Under the pieces are notes generated by a model. That model saw nothing but the letters and a program-made list of their open reading frames with translations, was not told the origin of the DNA and searched no databases. This document shows positions 31,001 to 37,597 of a stretch of 64,000 nucleotides of DNA, one piece after another. This DNA comes from Sinomonas atrocyanea. Its GTDB lineage: Bacteria > Actinomycetota > Actinomycetes > Actinomycetales > Micrococcaceae. The number at the start of each line of letters is the position of its first letter. Position 1 is the stretch's first letter. Location of the stretch: NCBI RefSeq assembly GCF_030811715.1, contig NZ_JAUSRH010000006.1, positions 1-64,000 on the forward strand. Reading direction: 5' to 3'. A program made the translations under genes and the position numbers.

Positions 31001-31824
31001 TGGACGTCGTCGTGCCAGCCTCCGTCTCCTACCGACGCGCCGAGGGCTGAGCGCCAGCCCGCGCCCGTGGCCGCCGGCTGCCCGTCCCCTCCGAGGTCGA
31101 TCACGTGGGGGCGCCGCGTGGAGGCCGTCACGACGATGCGGACGCGGCCGGGCGCGGTGCGGCGGCCGATGAGCAGGGCGGCAGACCGGCCCCGTTCGGT
31201 CAGGGAGATCCGCCGGAACGCGGAGGGCTGGCGCAGGGCCGCAAGGGGAATGCGGAAGCAGCGGATGAGCTCGCCGTCGCGCAGCGCCGTGCGCGCCTCG
31301 TCGAGGACGAGGTCCGCGACTGCCAGCTCGCGGCGCGTGCCCTCGGGGCCGAGCAGGACGGCGACGGCATCGAGGCCGGCCAGCAGCGACGTCATGGGCC
31401 CGGCCGGGAGGGCCGTCGCCACGTTGCCGCCGACGGTCGAGACATTCCAGATCTTGTAGGAGGCGACGAAGGAGTCGCAGCAGGGCCGGAAGAGGTCCAG
31501 TCCGGGCAGCAGGTCCCGGGGCGCCGGCAGCTCTGCGGCGTCGGGCAGGGCGTAGACGTCGGCCACCCGGCAGGTGGCGGCCAGCTCGAGGGCGGGGACC
31601 GCGGGCGCGCCTCCGCTCGCGCCCTCCGGGCCTCCGCCGCTGGGGTGCCAGACCACGGCGGCCCATCCCGCGCCCGTGAGGTCCAGGAGGCGCCGCGGCC
31701 GGCCGCGGGTGATGTCTGTCCCATAGGAGAGCAGCACGGTGCCGCCGGCCAGCCACGAGTCGCCGGGCTGCCACTCGTCGGGGTCCGCGCTCATCAGCAC
31801 CTCATCGACACTGGTCATGTCCAT
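28039..31824 (-). CDS. Fused xanthine dehydrogenase-type molybdoenzyme (FAD / 2Fe-2S / Mo domains)
   Basis: A 1261-residue single-chain xanthine-oxidase-family enzyme. Domains in order: FAD (about 1-300; TVGGNVATALPAGP), two 2Fe-2S (about 330-460; GCDAGDCGACTV and GFQCGFCTAG...NLCRCTGY), and molybdopterin (about 485-1261; RVGGGFGGKQE, GAFRGYGLSQ, GTAEFGNGTST, catalytic Glu in RGAKSMSESPF). The order differs from eukaryotic XDH (Fe-S first) and matches fused CoxM-S-L subunits. No stop interrupts the frame. Position 802-equivalent is Gln rather than Glu; the Arg of FRG is kept. Its start overlaps xdhC (Met at 31818 would give an ATGA overlap; I chose 31824, with AAGG upstream). Context (guanine deaminase, purine permease) points to xanthine as substrate. 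Confidence 0.92.
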   Translation of the reverse strand: MDMTSVDEVLMSADPDEWQPGDSWLAGGTVLLSYGTDITRGRPRRLLDLTGAGWAAVVWHPSGGGPEGASGGAPAVPALELAATCRVADVYALPDAAELPAPRDLLPGLDLFRPCCDSFVASYKIWNVSTVGGNVATALPAGPMTSLLAGLDAVAVLLGPEGTRRELAVADLVLDEARTALRDGELIRCFRIPLAALRQPSAFRRISLTERGRSAALLIGRRTAPGRVRIVVTASTRRPHVIDLGGDGQPAATGAGWRSALGASVGDGGWHDDVHGAPEWRRAMTHRLGEEILVELLPGTSAAAAHTTGDITVERTTGDPVSPPPRDGEAVVDGRTVPVRPEPGQCLRTWLRDNGALGVKKGCDAGDCGACTVHVDGAPVHSCIYPAHRASGRTVTTIQGLGTPEHLHPTQEAFLRAGGFQCGFCTAGMIMTASAFTDRERSNLPRSLKGNLCRCTGYRSIEDAVHGRVNVEDGYGGVGASTGAPQGPGVVTGTVRYTMDVGPADLPAPLLHAAIVRSPHAHARVLGIDSSRALREPGVVAVLTHEDAPAVRFSSAQHELHTDDPDDTRILDDVVRHVGQRVALVVAETPRAADRAARLMEVRYEVLPVVLDPEQADAPGAPALHAGRDAEDSRIADPERNILAVAHGEIGSLEEGLAAAAVVHEDTYRTHRLSHVALETHGSIAWTDEEGRLVVRSSTQVPFLVRRTLSRILGLPQDRVRVFCERVGGGFGGKQEVLTEDLAALATLATGRPVKVELSRSEVFTATTVRHPFRIRVRAGADAEGRLTALGVDVRVDTGAYGNHGPGVMFHGCGESLSVYRAPNKKVDACVVYTNNVPSGAFRGYGLSQMIFAVESAMSELARQLGLDPLEFRRRNVVGIEDPMISMHEQPEEDVHFGSYGLDQCIDLVRDALARGRGREAAAEAAGHSTPLGPEWKVGEGTAIAMIDTVPPRGHHAHARVRLLPGGRYEARVGTAEFGNGTSTVHAQLVATALGTTTEHVVLRQSDSDLVEHDTGAFGSTGTVVAGRATDAAARELADTIREAAAARTRSDPAQCEIAGPVVHTPHGDVELDALLGDVAEGSDEERYVGRGHWGGTPRSVSFNVHGFRVAVNTGTGELRILQSVQAADAGKVMNPHQCRGQVEGGIAQAIGAVLHEQVRIDDAGRVTSDILRQYHVPTFADIPRSEVYFADTEDSLGPRGAKSMSESPFNPVAPAMANAIADAIGIRFTTTPIARDTIHAALRAREEQQTPRVRDAEGPR

Positions 31825-32990
31825 CTCGTCTGCACCTTTCGCGAGTCGGGTCCTGTGCGCGCGCCGCGCGCCGCGTGGACGGGTCCGGCGGTGCCGCTCA
31901 GGGGGAGCACGGCAGCGGCCCTCTCGCGCTTGGCCGCGATCACTTCCGCGAGGATCGCCACGGCGACCTCGCCGGGGGTCAGCGCCCCGATGTCCAAACC
32001 GATGGGGGAGTGGAGCCGGCGCAGCAGGGCCTCCGGCAGGCCGCCGCGGAGCAGGTCCTGCGCGCGGCGTTCGTGGGTGGTGCGTGAGCCCATGGCCCCC
32101 ACATAGGCCAGGTCCATCCGCAGGGCCTGATCCAGGACGGCAAGGTCGAACCGGGGATCGTGGCCCAGGACGGCGACCGCCGTGCGGGCATCGACGCGGC
32201 CCGCCGCCCGCTCGGCCTGAAGGTGGACAGCCGGCGTCTCGGTCACGACCTCGTGCGCGCAGGGGTGGCGGGCCGCCGTGGAGAACAGCGGCCGGGCATC
32301 GCACACCGTGACGTGCCAGCCGAGGGGCCGGGCGGCCGCGGCCAGTGCCGCCGCGTAGTCGTTGGCGCCGTAGACGATCAGCCGGGGCGGGGGGCGGTGC
32401 GACTCGACGAGCAGGCGCCCGAGGACCGGGCACCCGTCCGCCTCGTCGGCGCGTACGGGCACGATTCTGGTGCCCCCGGCCTCCAGCGCTGCCCGCAGCT
32501 CCTGGGCGGAACGGTCCGGCAGCGCCGCCCGCAGCGCGGCGGGCAGGGCGACGGACGGGTCCAGGAGCGCCGGCGCCGGCAGGCCGGCGGCGGCCCCCGG
32601 GAGGGGGCGGACGAGGGCGACCGGCCGCGAGGGGGGCATTCCCGCCACCGCGGCCAGCGCCGGCAGCACGGGACCGAGGTCCGCCATCGGCTGGAGAAGG
32701 ACCTGGAGGCTGCCCCCGCAGGTCAGGCCGATGCCCAGACCGTCCTCGTCGCCGTAGCCGAACTCGATGACGCCGGCGATCCCGGTCTCGAGGACCGTCA
32801 GGCAGGCGTCCACCACGGCGGCTTCGACGCATCCGCCCGACACCGATCCCACGGCGAGCCCGTCGCGCCGCACGGCCATGGACGTCCCGGGCGGCCGCGG
32901 GACGGAACCCGAGGCGGCCACGACGGTGGCGACGGCCCACTCTCGGTGCTCGGCGAGGGCCGGCGCGAAGTCCTGGAGGCGCTCGAGCAT
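31815..32990 (-). CDS. xdhC: XdhC/CoxI-family molybdenum-cofactor insertion protein
   Basis: A 391-residue protein. The N-terminal XdhC_CoxI domain (ATVVAASGSVPRPPGTSM, SVSGGCVEAAV) and the C-terminal Rossmann domain (RLIVYGANDYAAALAAAA; YVGAMGSRTTHERR) are complete. The family binds Mo cofactor, helps sulfurate it and inserts it into xanthine dehydrogenase. The ATG at 32990 follows CCGGAGGCGG; in-frame ATGs upstream (33020, 33095) lie in what I read as a ~200-base leader. The gene is first in xdhC-xdh-sufU, with overlapping genes throughout. Confidence 0.93.
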   Translation of the reverse strand: MLERLQDFAPALAEHREWAVATVVAASGSVPRPPGTSMAVRRDGLAVGSVSGGCVEAAVVDACLTVLETGIAGVIEFGYGDEDGLGIGLTCGGSLQVLLQPMADLGPVLPALAAVAGMPPSRPVALVRPLPGAAAGLPAPALLDPSVALPAALRAALPDRSAQELRAALEAGGTRIVPVRADEADGCPVLGRLLVESHRPPPRLIVYGANDYAAALAAAARPLGWHVTVCDARPLFSTAARHPCAHEVVTETPAVHLQAERAAGRVDARTAVAVLGHDPRFDLAVLDQALRMDLAYVGAMGSRTTHERRAQDLLRGGLPEALLRRLHSPIGLDIGALTPGEVAVAILAEVIAAKRERAAAVLPLSGTAGPVHAARGARTGPDSRKVQTRWT

Positions 32991-33137
32991 AGTCACCGCC
33001 TCCGGGCGGGGCAGGGGCATGCTGAAGGGAAGGTCACGGCGGTCAACTCCTCGGTGGCTCGCGTGGGCCGCCGCGGGGGCGGAGCGCCGGAACATCCTGA
33101 GGAGGCACCGGGGGCTCTCTGGCGGCAGGCCAGCGCG

Positions 33138-33190
33138 ATGGCGTGGTTGCTCGCCCGGTAGATAGTCCAGTCAGGACCCGCCATGGGCTG
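33138..33190 (-). ncRNA. Candidate structured leader element, xdhC side
   Basis: On the minus strand, starting about 7 bases after the -10 box: CAGCCC, then ATGGCG (33184-33179) that can pair with CGCCAT (33143-33138), a hairpin GTCC-TGACT-GGAC (33177-33165), then CTATCTACCGGGC (33165-33153). The same arrangement occurs in the guaD leader. A competing GGCG/CGCC pairing (33155-33152 with 33143-33140) excludes the outer stem, which could be a switch. Hand-folded; a protein operator is the alternative reading. Confidence 0.55.
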
Positions 33191-33196
33191 GGTCAC

Positions 33197-33226
33197 ACCG
33201 TAGCGGAAACGCCTCGCCGACTGCAA
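33197..33226 (-). promoter_or_regulatory. Predicted xdhC-xdh-sufU promoter
   Basis: On the minus strand TTGCAG (33226-33221), an 18-base spacer and TACGGT (33202-33197). The -10 is identical to that of the divergent guaD promoter. It predicts a start near 33190 and a ~200-base leader before xdhC. Confidence 0.65.
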
Positions 33227-33254
33227 TGGCTTCCGGGTGCGCATGCCGAAAAAT

Positions 33255-33268
33255 GGAAAAGTTTTTCC
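33255..33268. promoter_or_regulatory. AT-rich palindrome between the divergent purine promoters
   Basis: GGAAAA-GT-TTTTCC is a perfect 6-bp inverted repeat with 2-base centre, in an unusually A/T-rich island, between the xdhC -35 (33226) and the guaD -35 (33278). It is well placed to control both directions. Confidence 0.5.
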
Positions 33269-33277
33269 GCGGATGTG

Positions 33278-33306
33278 TTGCGCCTCACGGGCGGCTGCCC
33301 TACGGT
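33278..33306 (+). promoter_or_regulatory. Predicted guaD operon promoter
   Basis: TTGCGC (33278-33283), a 17-base spacer and TACGGT (33301-33306). It predicts a transcript start near 33313 and a leader of about 120 bases before guaD. Confidence 0.65.
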
Positions 33307-33312
33307 TGTCTC

Positions 33313-33380
33313 AGCCAATGGCGGGCCCCGGTTGCAGGGGCTATCTACCGGGCATGATCTGACAGCCGGGTGGACCCGCC
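33313..33380 (+). ncRNA. Candidate structured leader element, guaD side
   Basis: GGCGG (33320-33324) pairs with CCGCC (33376-33380). Inside, GCCCC (33325-33329) pairs with GGGGC (33337-33341) around a 7-base loop, followed by CTATCTACCGGGC (33341-33353). Compared with the xdhC-side copy, one stem pair is C-G here and U-A there, i.e. a compensatory change. The string resembles the J2/3 segment of guanine riboswitches (TTTCTACC), but the rest of that consensus is missing. Confidence 0.55.
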
Positions 33381-33404
33381 GACGGACATGAACCGTTCCC
33401 TTGG

Positions 33405-33426
33405 GTCCTCCCATGACGCACAGGAC
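33405..33426 (+). promoter_or_regulatory. Hairpin that would mask the guaD ribosome site
   Basis: GTCCT (33405-33409) can pair with AGGAC (33422-33426), and AGGA is the only purine-rich ribosome-site candidate before the ATG at 33436. It could be the output part of a leader switch. Confidence 0.4.
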
Positions 33427-33435
33427 GTGAGCATC

Positions 33436-33933
33436 ATGTCGACCACTCCCCAAGGAATCATTCGCACCGAGGACTTCCTCGAACGCGCCATCGACCTCGC
33501 GGCCCGGAACGCGGCCGCCGACGGAGGGCCGTTCGGCGCCGTCGTCGTCACGCCGGACGGGCGGGAATTCTTCGCCGTCAACCGGGTGACCGCGGACAAC
33601 GACCCCACGGCGCACGCCGAGGTCATGGCGATCCGTACCGCGTGCACCGCGCTGGGCACCTTTGACCTCACCGGCTCGGTGCTCTACACCAGCTGTGAGC
33701 CCTGCCCGCTGTGCCTGTCCGCGTCGCTGTGGGCGCGGCTCGACGCCGTGTACTTCGCCGCAGACCGCCACGACGCGGCTGCCGGCGGGTTCGACGATGC
33801 GGAGTTCTACGAGTTCTTCGCGCGCAGCCCCGAGGAGAGGGACAAGGCCCTCCCGGTCCGCCACATCGCCGTGGAGCGCCGGACCGCACCGTTCGAAGCC
33901 TGGGCTGCCAACACCAGCCGCACCGAATACTGA
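33436..33933 (+). CDS. guaD: Guanine deaminase, CDA-fold type
   Basis: A 165-residue zinc deaminase of the cytidine-deaminase fold, like Bacillus GuaD (about 156 residues). The zinc motif is TAHAEVMAIR with SCEPCPLCLSA; the flanking DGGPFGAVVV is typical. It converts guanine to xanthine, the substrate of the dehydrogenase encoded divergently. An in-frame ATG at 33388 is possible, but it lies in the leader and would add an atypical tail. It is first in a guaD-permease-mocA transcript. Confidence 0.92.
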   Translation: MSTTPQGIIRTEDFLERAIDLAARNAAADGGPFGAVVVTPDGREFFAVNRVTADNDPTAHAEVMAIRTACTALGTFDLTGSVLYTSCEPCPLCLSASLWARLDAVYFAADRHDAAAGGFDDAEFYEFFARSPEERDKALPVRHIAVERRTAPFEAWAANTSRTEY

Positions 33934-34060
33934 TTCCCCCCAACCCCCACCAAGATCTGGACACTTCCCGGCGGACGCCTCTCGGGGCCGGCGGGAACAA
34001 CAGAGGATCGCCACACCTTGCGCGCCAGGCACCGCCTGCGCACTGAAGGAGGCTCCTTCC

Positions 34061-35668
34061 ATGTCACCGACCACAACAGACGCTGGCAACCAGACCCCGG
34101 CCCGGGCGAGCCGCTGGGGACGTGCAGCACGCACGGGCCACGCTCCGGGCCCCGAGGACGAGAAGCTCCCGCTGGGGCGTACCGGCGCCTACGGCTTCCA
34201 GCACGTCCTCACCATGTACGGCGCCATCGTCGCCGTCCCGCTCATCATCGGCCAGGCCGCCGGACTCTCCGGCGAGAAGGTCGCCCTGCTCATCAGCTCC
34301 TGCCTGCTCATGGGCGGCATCGCGACCATCGTGCAGAGCGTGGGCGCCCCGTTCATCGGCTCGCGCCTGCCGCTCGTCCAGGGTGTCTCCTTCGCCGGGG
34401 TCGCCCCCATGCTGGCGATCCTGGCCGGCGGGCACGACCTCACCGCCATCTTTGGGGCCGTCATCGTCTCCTCGGCGGTGGGCTTCCTGACGGCCGGCGC
34501 GTTCTCGCGCATCATCCGCTTCTTCCCGCCGGTCGTCACCGGCACCGTCATCACGGTCATCGGGATCTCCCTGCTCCCGGTGGCGATCTCCTGGGCCGCC
34601 GGGCATGGCGCGGGCGGGGCCGCCGACCTGCGCAGCCTCGGCCTCGCCGGCGCGACGCTGCTCATCGTGCTCCTGCTGTCCAAGGTGGGCGTCGGGATGA
34701 TCTCGCGCCTGTCGATCCTGCTGTCCTTCATCCTCGGCACCGGCGTGGCCGCGGCCCTGGGCATGGTGGACTTCTCGGGCGTGGGCCGCGGCGCCCCGAT
34801 CACCTTCCCCACACCCCTGGCCTTCGGTCCGCCGACCTTCGAGGTGGCCTCGATCATCTCGATGCTCATCGTGGTCCTCGTGACCATGACCGAGACGACG
34901 GCGGACATCCTCGCCGTCGGCGAGATTGTCGGAGCCAAGGTCGACGCCCGCCGCGTCGCCAACGGCCTGCGCGCGGACATGTTCTCCTCCGCCTGCGCAC
35001 CGCTGCTGAACTCGTTCACGCAGACGGCCTTCGCTGCCAACGTGGGCCTCGTCGCCGTGACCGGCATCCGCAGCCGCTTCGTGGTCGCAGCGGCCGGCGT
35101 CATCATGGCCATGCTGGGCATGTTCCCCGCCATCGGCCAGGTGGTCGCGGCCATCCCCGAACCGGTCCTCGGCGGAGCCTCGATCGTGCTCTTCGGCACC
35201 GTGGCCTCCTCCGGAGTGCGCACCCTGGCCAAGGTGGACTACCGGAACTCGATGAACCTGGTCGTCGTGGCGGTGGCGTTCGCCTTCGGCCTGATCCCGG
35301 TGGCCGCGCCGAACTTCTACCGCGACTTCCCCGCCTGGGCCCAGACGATCCTGGGCTCCGGGATCAGCGCCGCCGCGATCGTCGCGATCATCCTCAACCT
35401 CCTCTTCAACGAACTGCGGGCGGGCAACTCCCGGAACCAGTCGGTCCTTGCGGCCGCGCCGGTGCGGATCGTGCGGGCGGACGCGCTGACCCACCTGCGT
35501 GAAGGGGACCAGCTCCGCAACGGGGCCATCGTCGACTGCGACGGCACCGAGGTGGCGGTGGTCCCGGAGCACTGCTTCGAGGACGTGCACCGGATGATCG
35601 GGGCCGGCGAGATCACCGACACCGGTCAGGTGCACAGGATCCTTCAGGAACGGCAAGTGCCCCGGTGA
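34061..35668 (+). CDS. NCS2-family purine (xanthine/urate-type) permease
   Basis: A 535-residue nucleobase:cation symporter with about 14 membrane segments. The family QH motif is in YGFQHVLTMYGAIVAVPLI and the signature region reads MTETTADILAVGEIVGAKVD. A hydrophilic tail of about 70 residues follows the last helix. Start behind GAAGGAGG with an 8-base gap. Between guanine deaminase and the MocA-like gene, with xanthine dehydrogenase opposite, a purine (xanthine or urate) is a likelier cargo than uracil. It sits 127 bases after guaD; the stop overlaps the next start (GTGA). Confidence 0.9.
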   Translation: MSPTTTDAGNQTPARASRWGRAARTGHAPGPEDEKLPLGRTGAYGFQHVLTMYGAIVAVPLIIGQAAGLSGEKVALLISSCLLMGGIATIVQSVGAPFIGSRLPLVQGVSFAGVAPMLAILAGGHDLTAIFGAVIVSSAVGFLTAGAFSRIIRFFPPVVTGTVITVIGISLLPVAISWAAGHGAGGAADLRSLGLAGATLLIVLLLSKVGVGMISRLSILLSFILGTGVAAALGMVDFSGVGRGAPITFPTPLAFGPPTFEVASIISMLIVVLVTMTETTADILAVGEIVGAKVDARRVANGLRADMFSSACAPLLNSFTQTAFAANVGLVAVTGIRSRFVVAAAGVIMAMLGMFPAIGQVVAAIPEPVLGGASIVLFGTVASSGVRTLAKVDYRNSMNLVVVAVAFAFGLIPVAAPNFYRDFPAWAQTILGSGISAAAIVAIILNLLFNELRAGNSRNQSVLAAAPVRIVRADALTHLREGDQLRNGAIVDCDGTEVAVVPEHCFEDVHRMIGAGEITDTGQVHRILQERQVPR

Positions 35669-36270
35669 GCCGCCCCTGCGTCGTCGTGCTCGCGGCAGGC
35701 CTCGGGAGGCGGCTGGGCCGCGGCCCCAAGGCCCTGCTGAGGCTCGAGGGGGAGACCCTGGCGGCCCGGGCCGTCCGGGTCGCCGCCGCGGCCGGCGGGC
35801 GCCCCGTCCTGGTCCTCGGGCCGCAGGCGGACGAGATCGCGGCGTCGGCGCAGCAGCCGGAGCGCGAGGGGGACCTGGTGGTCCTGCGCGTCACCGGATG
35901 GGAGGAAGGGATGTCCCGGGCCTGGCGGGCGGGCGTGGAGCACGCCGCGCGGCTGGAGCCCGGGATGCCCGTGGCGATCATGCTCGTGGACCAGCCCGGC
36001 GTCGGCCCCGAGGTCATCTCCCGGCTCCTCTCGGTCCACCGTCCCGGGCGGATCACCCGGGCCGCCTACCGGGGGCGGCCGGGCCACCCCGTGGTCCTCG
36101 ACCCGTCCCAGGCCGCGGCCGCTGCGCGCGGGGCCCGGGGCGATACGGGAGCGAGGGAGTACCTGCAGGCCCACCTCGACGCCGTCGACACGGTCGAATG
36201 CGCCGACCTCGGCAGCGACGACGACATCGACGTCCCCGCGGATCTGGCACGCTGGCCCGGCCTCGGCTGA
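35665..36270 (+). CDS. mocA: MocA-like molybdenum cofactor cytidylyltransferase
   Basis: A 201-residue nucleotidyltransferase: VVVLAAGLGRRLGRGPKALL is the NTP-binding signature and MLVDQPGVGPEVI the metal-binding Asp region. Members convert Mo-molybdopterin to the cytosine dinucleotide form used by xanthine-oxidase-family enzymes. The GTG start overlaps the permease stop. Together with XdhC it covers cofactor maturation of the dehydrogenase in this locus. It could also be a MobA-like enzyme, but the context favours MocA. Confidence 0.85.
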   Translation: MSRPCVVVLAAGLGRRLGRGPKALLRLEGETLAARAVRVAAAAGGRPVLVLGPQADEIAASAQQPEREGDLVVLRVTGWEEGMSRAWRAGVEHAARLEPGMPVAIMLVDQPGVGPEVISRLLSVHRPGRITRAAYRGRPGHPVVLDPSQAAAAARGARGDTGAREYLQAHLDAVDTVECADLGSDDDIDVPADLARWPGLG

Positions 36271-36272
36271 GG

Positions 36273-36340
36273 GAGGCAAGCACGACGCCGGCCGCCCACC
36301 CCGCACGGGGTGAGCGGCCGGCGTCGTGCTCGCGTGCCTC
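36273..36340. terminator. Nested bidirectional hairpin between mocA and yajQ
   Basis: A 16-bp stem GCACGACGCCGGCCGC (36280-36295 with 36314-36329), an outer GAGGCA/TGCCTC pair and an inner CACCCC/GGGGTG hairpin. It marks the end of the purine locus. Confidence 0.85.
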
Positions 36341-36826
36341 CTAGCGGAAGTTCACGAACTGGAGGTCGACGTCCTCGTAGCCCTTGAGCAGGGCGATGGT
36401 GGACTGGAGGTCGTCGCGGGACTTCGAGGAGACCCGGAGCTCGTCGCCCTGGATCTGGGCCTTGACGCTCTTGGGCGCCTCGTCGCGGATGAGCTTGGAG
36501 ATCTTCTTCGCGTGCTCCTGCGAGATGCCCTCCTTGATGGAGGCCTCGATGCGGTACTCCTTGCCCGAGGCGAAGGGGTCGCCGGCCTCGAGCGACTTCA
36601 GGGAGATCCCACGCTTGATGAGCTTGGACTCGAAGACGTCGAGGACCGCCTTGACGCGCTCCTCGGCGTTGGCCTTCATGAGGATCTTCTCGCCGCTGAA
36701 GTCGATCTCGGCGCCCACGCCCTTGAAGTCGTAGCGCTGGGCGATCTCCTTCTGCGCCTGGTTGAGGGCGTTGGCGACCTCCTGCTTGTCGACCTTGCTG
36801 ACAACGTCGAACGTCGAATCTGCCAT
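36341..36826 (-). CDS. yajQ: YajQ-family nucleotide-binding protein
   Basis: A 161-residue YajQ protein: [20 protein letters not shown] at the start, [16 protein letters not shown], and [20 protein letters not shown]. Length matches the family (about 162). YajQ homologues bind cyclic di-GMP or other nucleotides; the role in actinobacteria is unclear. It is a single-gene unit between a bidirectional terminator and the divergent small protein gene. Confidence 0.95.
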   Translation of the reverse strand: MADSTFDVVSKVDKQEVANALNQAQKEIAQRYDFKGVGAEIDFSGEKILMKANAEERVKAVLDVFESKLIKRGISLKSLEAGDPFASGKEYRIEASIKEGISQEHAKKISKLIRDEAPKSVKAQIQGDELRVSSKSRDDLQSTIALLKGYEDVDLQFVNFR

Positions 36827-37011
36827 GGGTAACCTCCGTCTGGACGGGTCTGGATGCTGCGACCCAGCCTAGCCGCTTGGGCTTCCGCGGGCCCGGGTAA
36901 TATCCCGGCGGTACCGCGGGACGCCCACAGTTCACTCACAGCCGAAGCCCAGTCGGATCGCAAGCGCAACTGGGAGCGTTGGTACCACTGAAGGCTCGCA
37001 AGGGAGGATCC

Positions 37012-37347
37012 ATGGCGGAGAACGCGCCACGCTCCGAGGACGGGGTTCCGGCGAAGGCGCCGTATGATGCAGCACCGAAGAAGTCGATCGCCGGCCGGGC
37101 GGCCGCAGCAGCAGGGGGAGTGGTCGCCGCCGCGACCCTCGCCGCCGGCATCGCGATGTCCCCGGCCCCCGCGGCCTCCGCACGGCTCGACGGCGTGCAT
37201 GCGGACCTCGCGAGGGCCGTCGCGCTGAAGCAGATCACTGACGAGCAGGCGGCGTTCTTCGAGGCCCAGATTGCCCGCGCCATCGCCTCCGAGGAGGGGT
37301 CCCAGGCGGGCGACGGCGACGGCGCGGCCGCCGCTCGGACCGCCTGA
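37012..37347 (+). CDS. Small hypothetical anchored or secreted protein
   Basis: A 111-residue protein I do not recognise. A charged N-terminus (about 1-25) precedes one hydrophobic Ala/Gly-rich segment (about 28-56) ending in PAPAASA, a plausible signal-peptidase site. The rest is a short helical tail (DLARAVALKQITDEQAAFFE) and an Ala/Gly/Asp-rich end. The ATG at 37012 follows AAGGGAGGA. It stands alone ahead of tRNA-Tyr. Confidence 0.65.
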   Translation: MAENAPRSEDGVPAKAPYDAAPKKSIAGRAAAAAGGVVAAATLAAGIAMSPAPAASARLDGVHADLARAVALKQITDEQAAFFEAQIARAIASEEGSQAGDGDGAAAARTA

Positions 37348-37451
37348 TCCGCGGGCCCATCCGCCGATTCGACGCTTGGGCGAATGTTCTGTAAGGTTGT
37401 CTTGCTCGCACCGCGGAACACGGCTTGGCCGGAGACCGCGGGGTGGCGTTC

Positions 37452-37533
37452 GGCAGATTACCCGAGCGGCCAAAGGGGGCTGACTGTAAATCAGCTGGCA
37501 TTGCCTACGGGGGTTCGAATCCCTCATCTGCCA
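37452..37533 (+). tRNA. tRNA-Tyr (GTA)
   Basis: An 82-base class-II tRNA. Acceptor GGCAGAT pairs with ATCTGCC (37526-37532); anticodon stem GCTGA/TCAGC encloses CTGTAAA with anticodon GTA at 37486-37488; a long variable arm and GGTTCGAATCC T-arm follow. CCA is not encoded. Confidence 0.95.
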
Positions 37534-37539
37534 CCGAAC

Positions 37540-37579
37540 GAAGGGCCCGGCCTCATCCAACGATGAGGCCGGGCCCTTC
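37540..37579. terminator. Hairpin between tRNA-Tyr and the epimerase gene
   Basis: A 17-bp perfect stem (GAAGGGCCCGGCCTCAT at 37540-37556 with 37563-37579) and a 6-base loop, followed by TCTCGTG. It serves both the tRNA and the convergent epimerase gene. Confidence 0.85.
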
Positions 37580-37597
37580 TCGTGTCCGGAAACGTCG

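Noticed and set aside
28105-31050. A 981-codon plus-strand frame across the xanthine dehydrogenase gene
   Set aside because: It is the shadow of a well-supported minus-strand gene; Ala/Gly/Val/His-rich composition and no recognisable domain.
33225-33246. A further copy of the 32-bp repeat (TTCCGGGTGCGCATG) near the xdhC promoter
   Set aside because: Only about 13 bases resemble the core, with a mismatch in GGGTACGC, no second unit, and not at a gene 3' end.
33313-33380. A canonical guanine (purine) riboswitch before guaD
   Set aside because: CTACCGGGC resembles the J2/3 segment, but the TATA-type J1/2, the loop-loop partners and the GACTATG-like J3/1 segment are absent. Kept instead as an unassigned candidate element.
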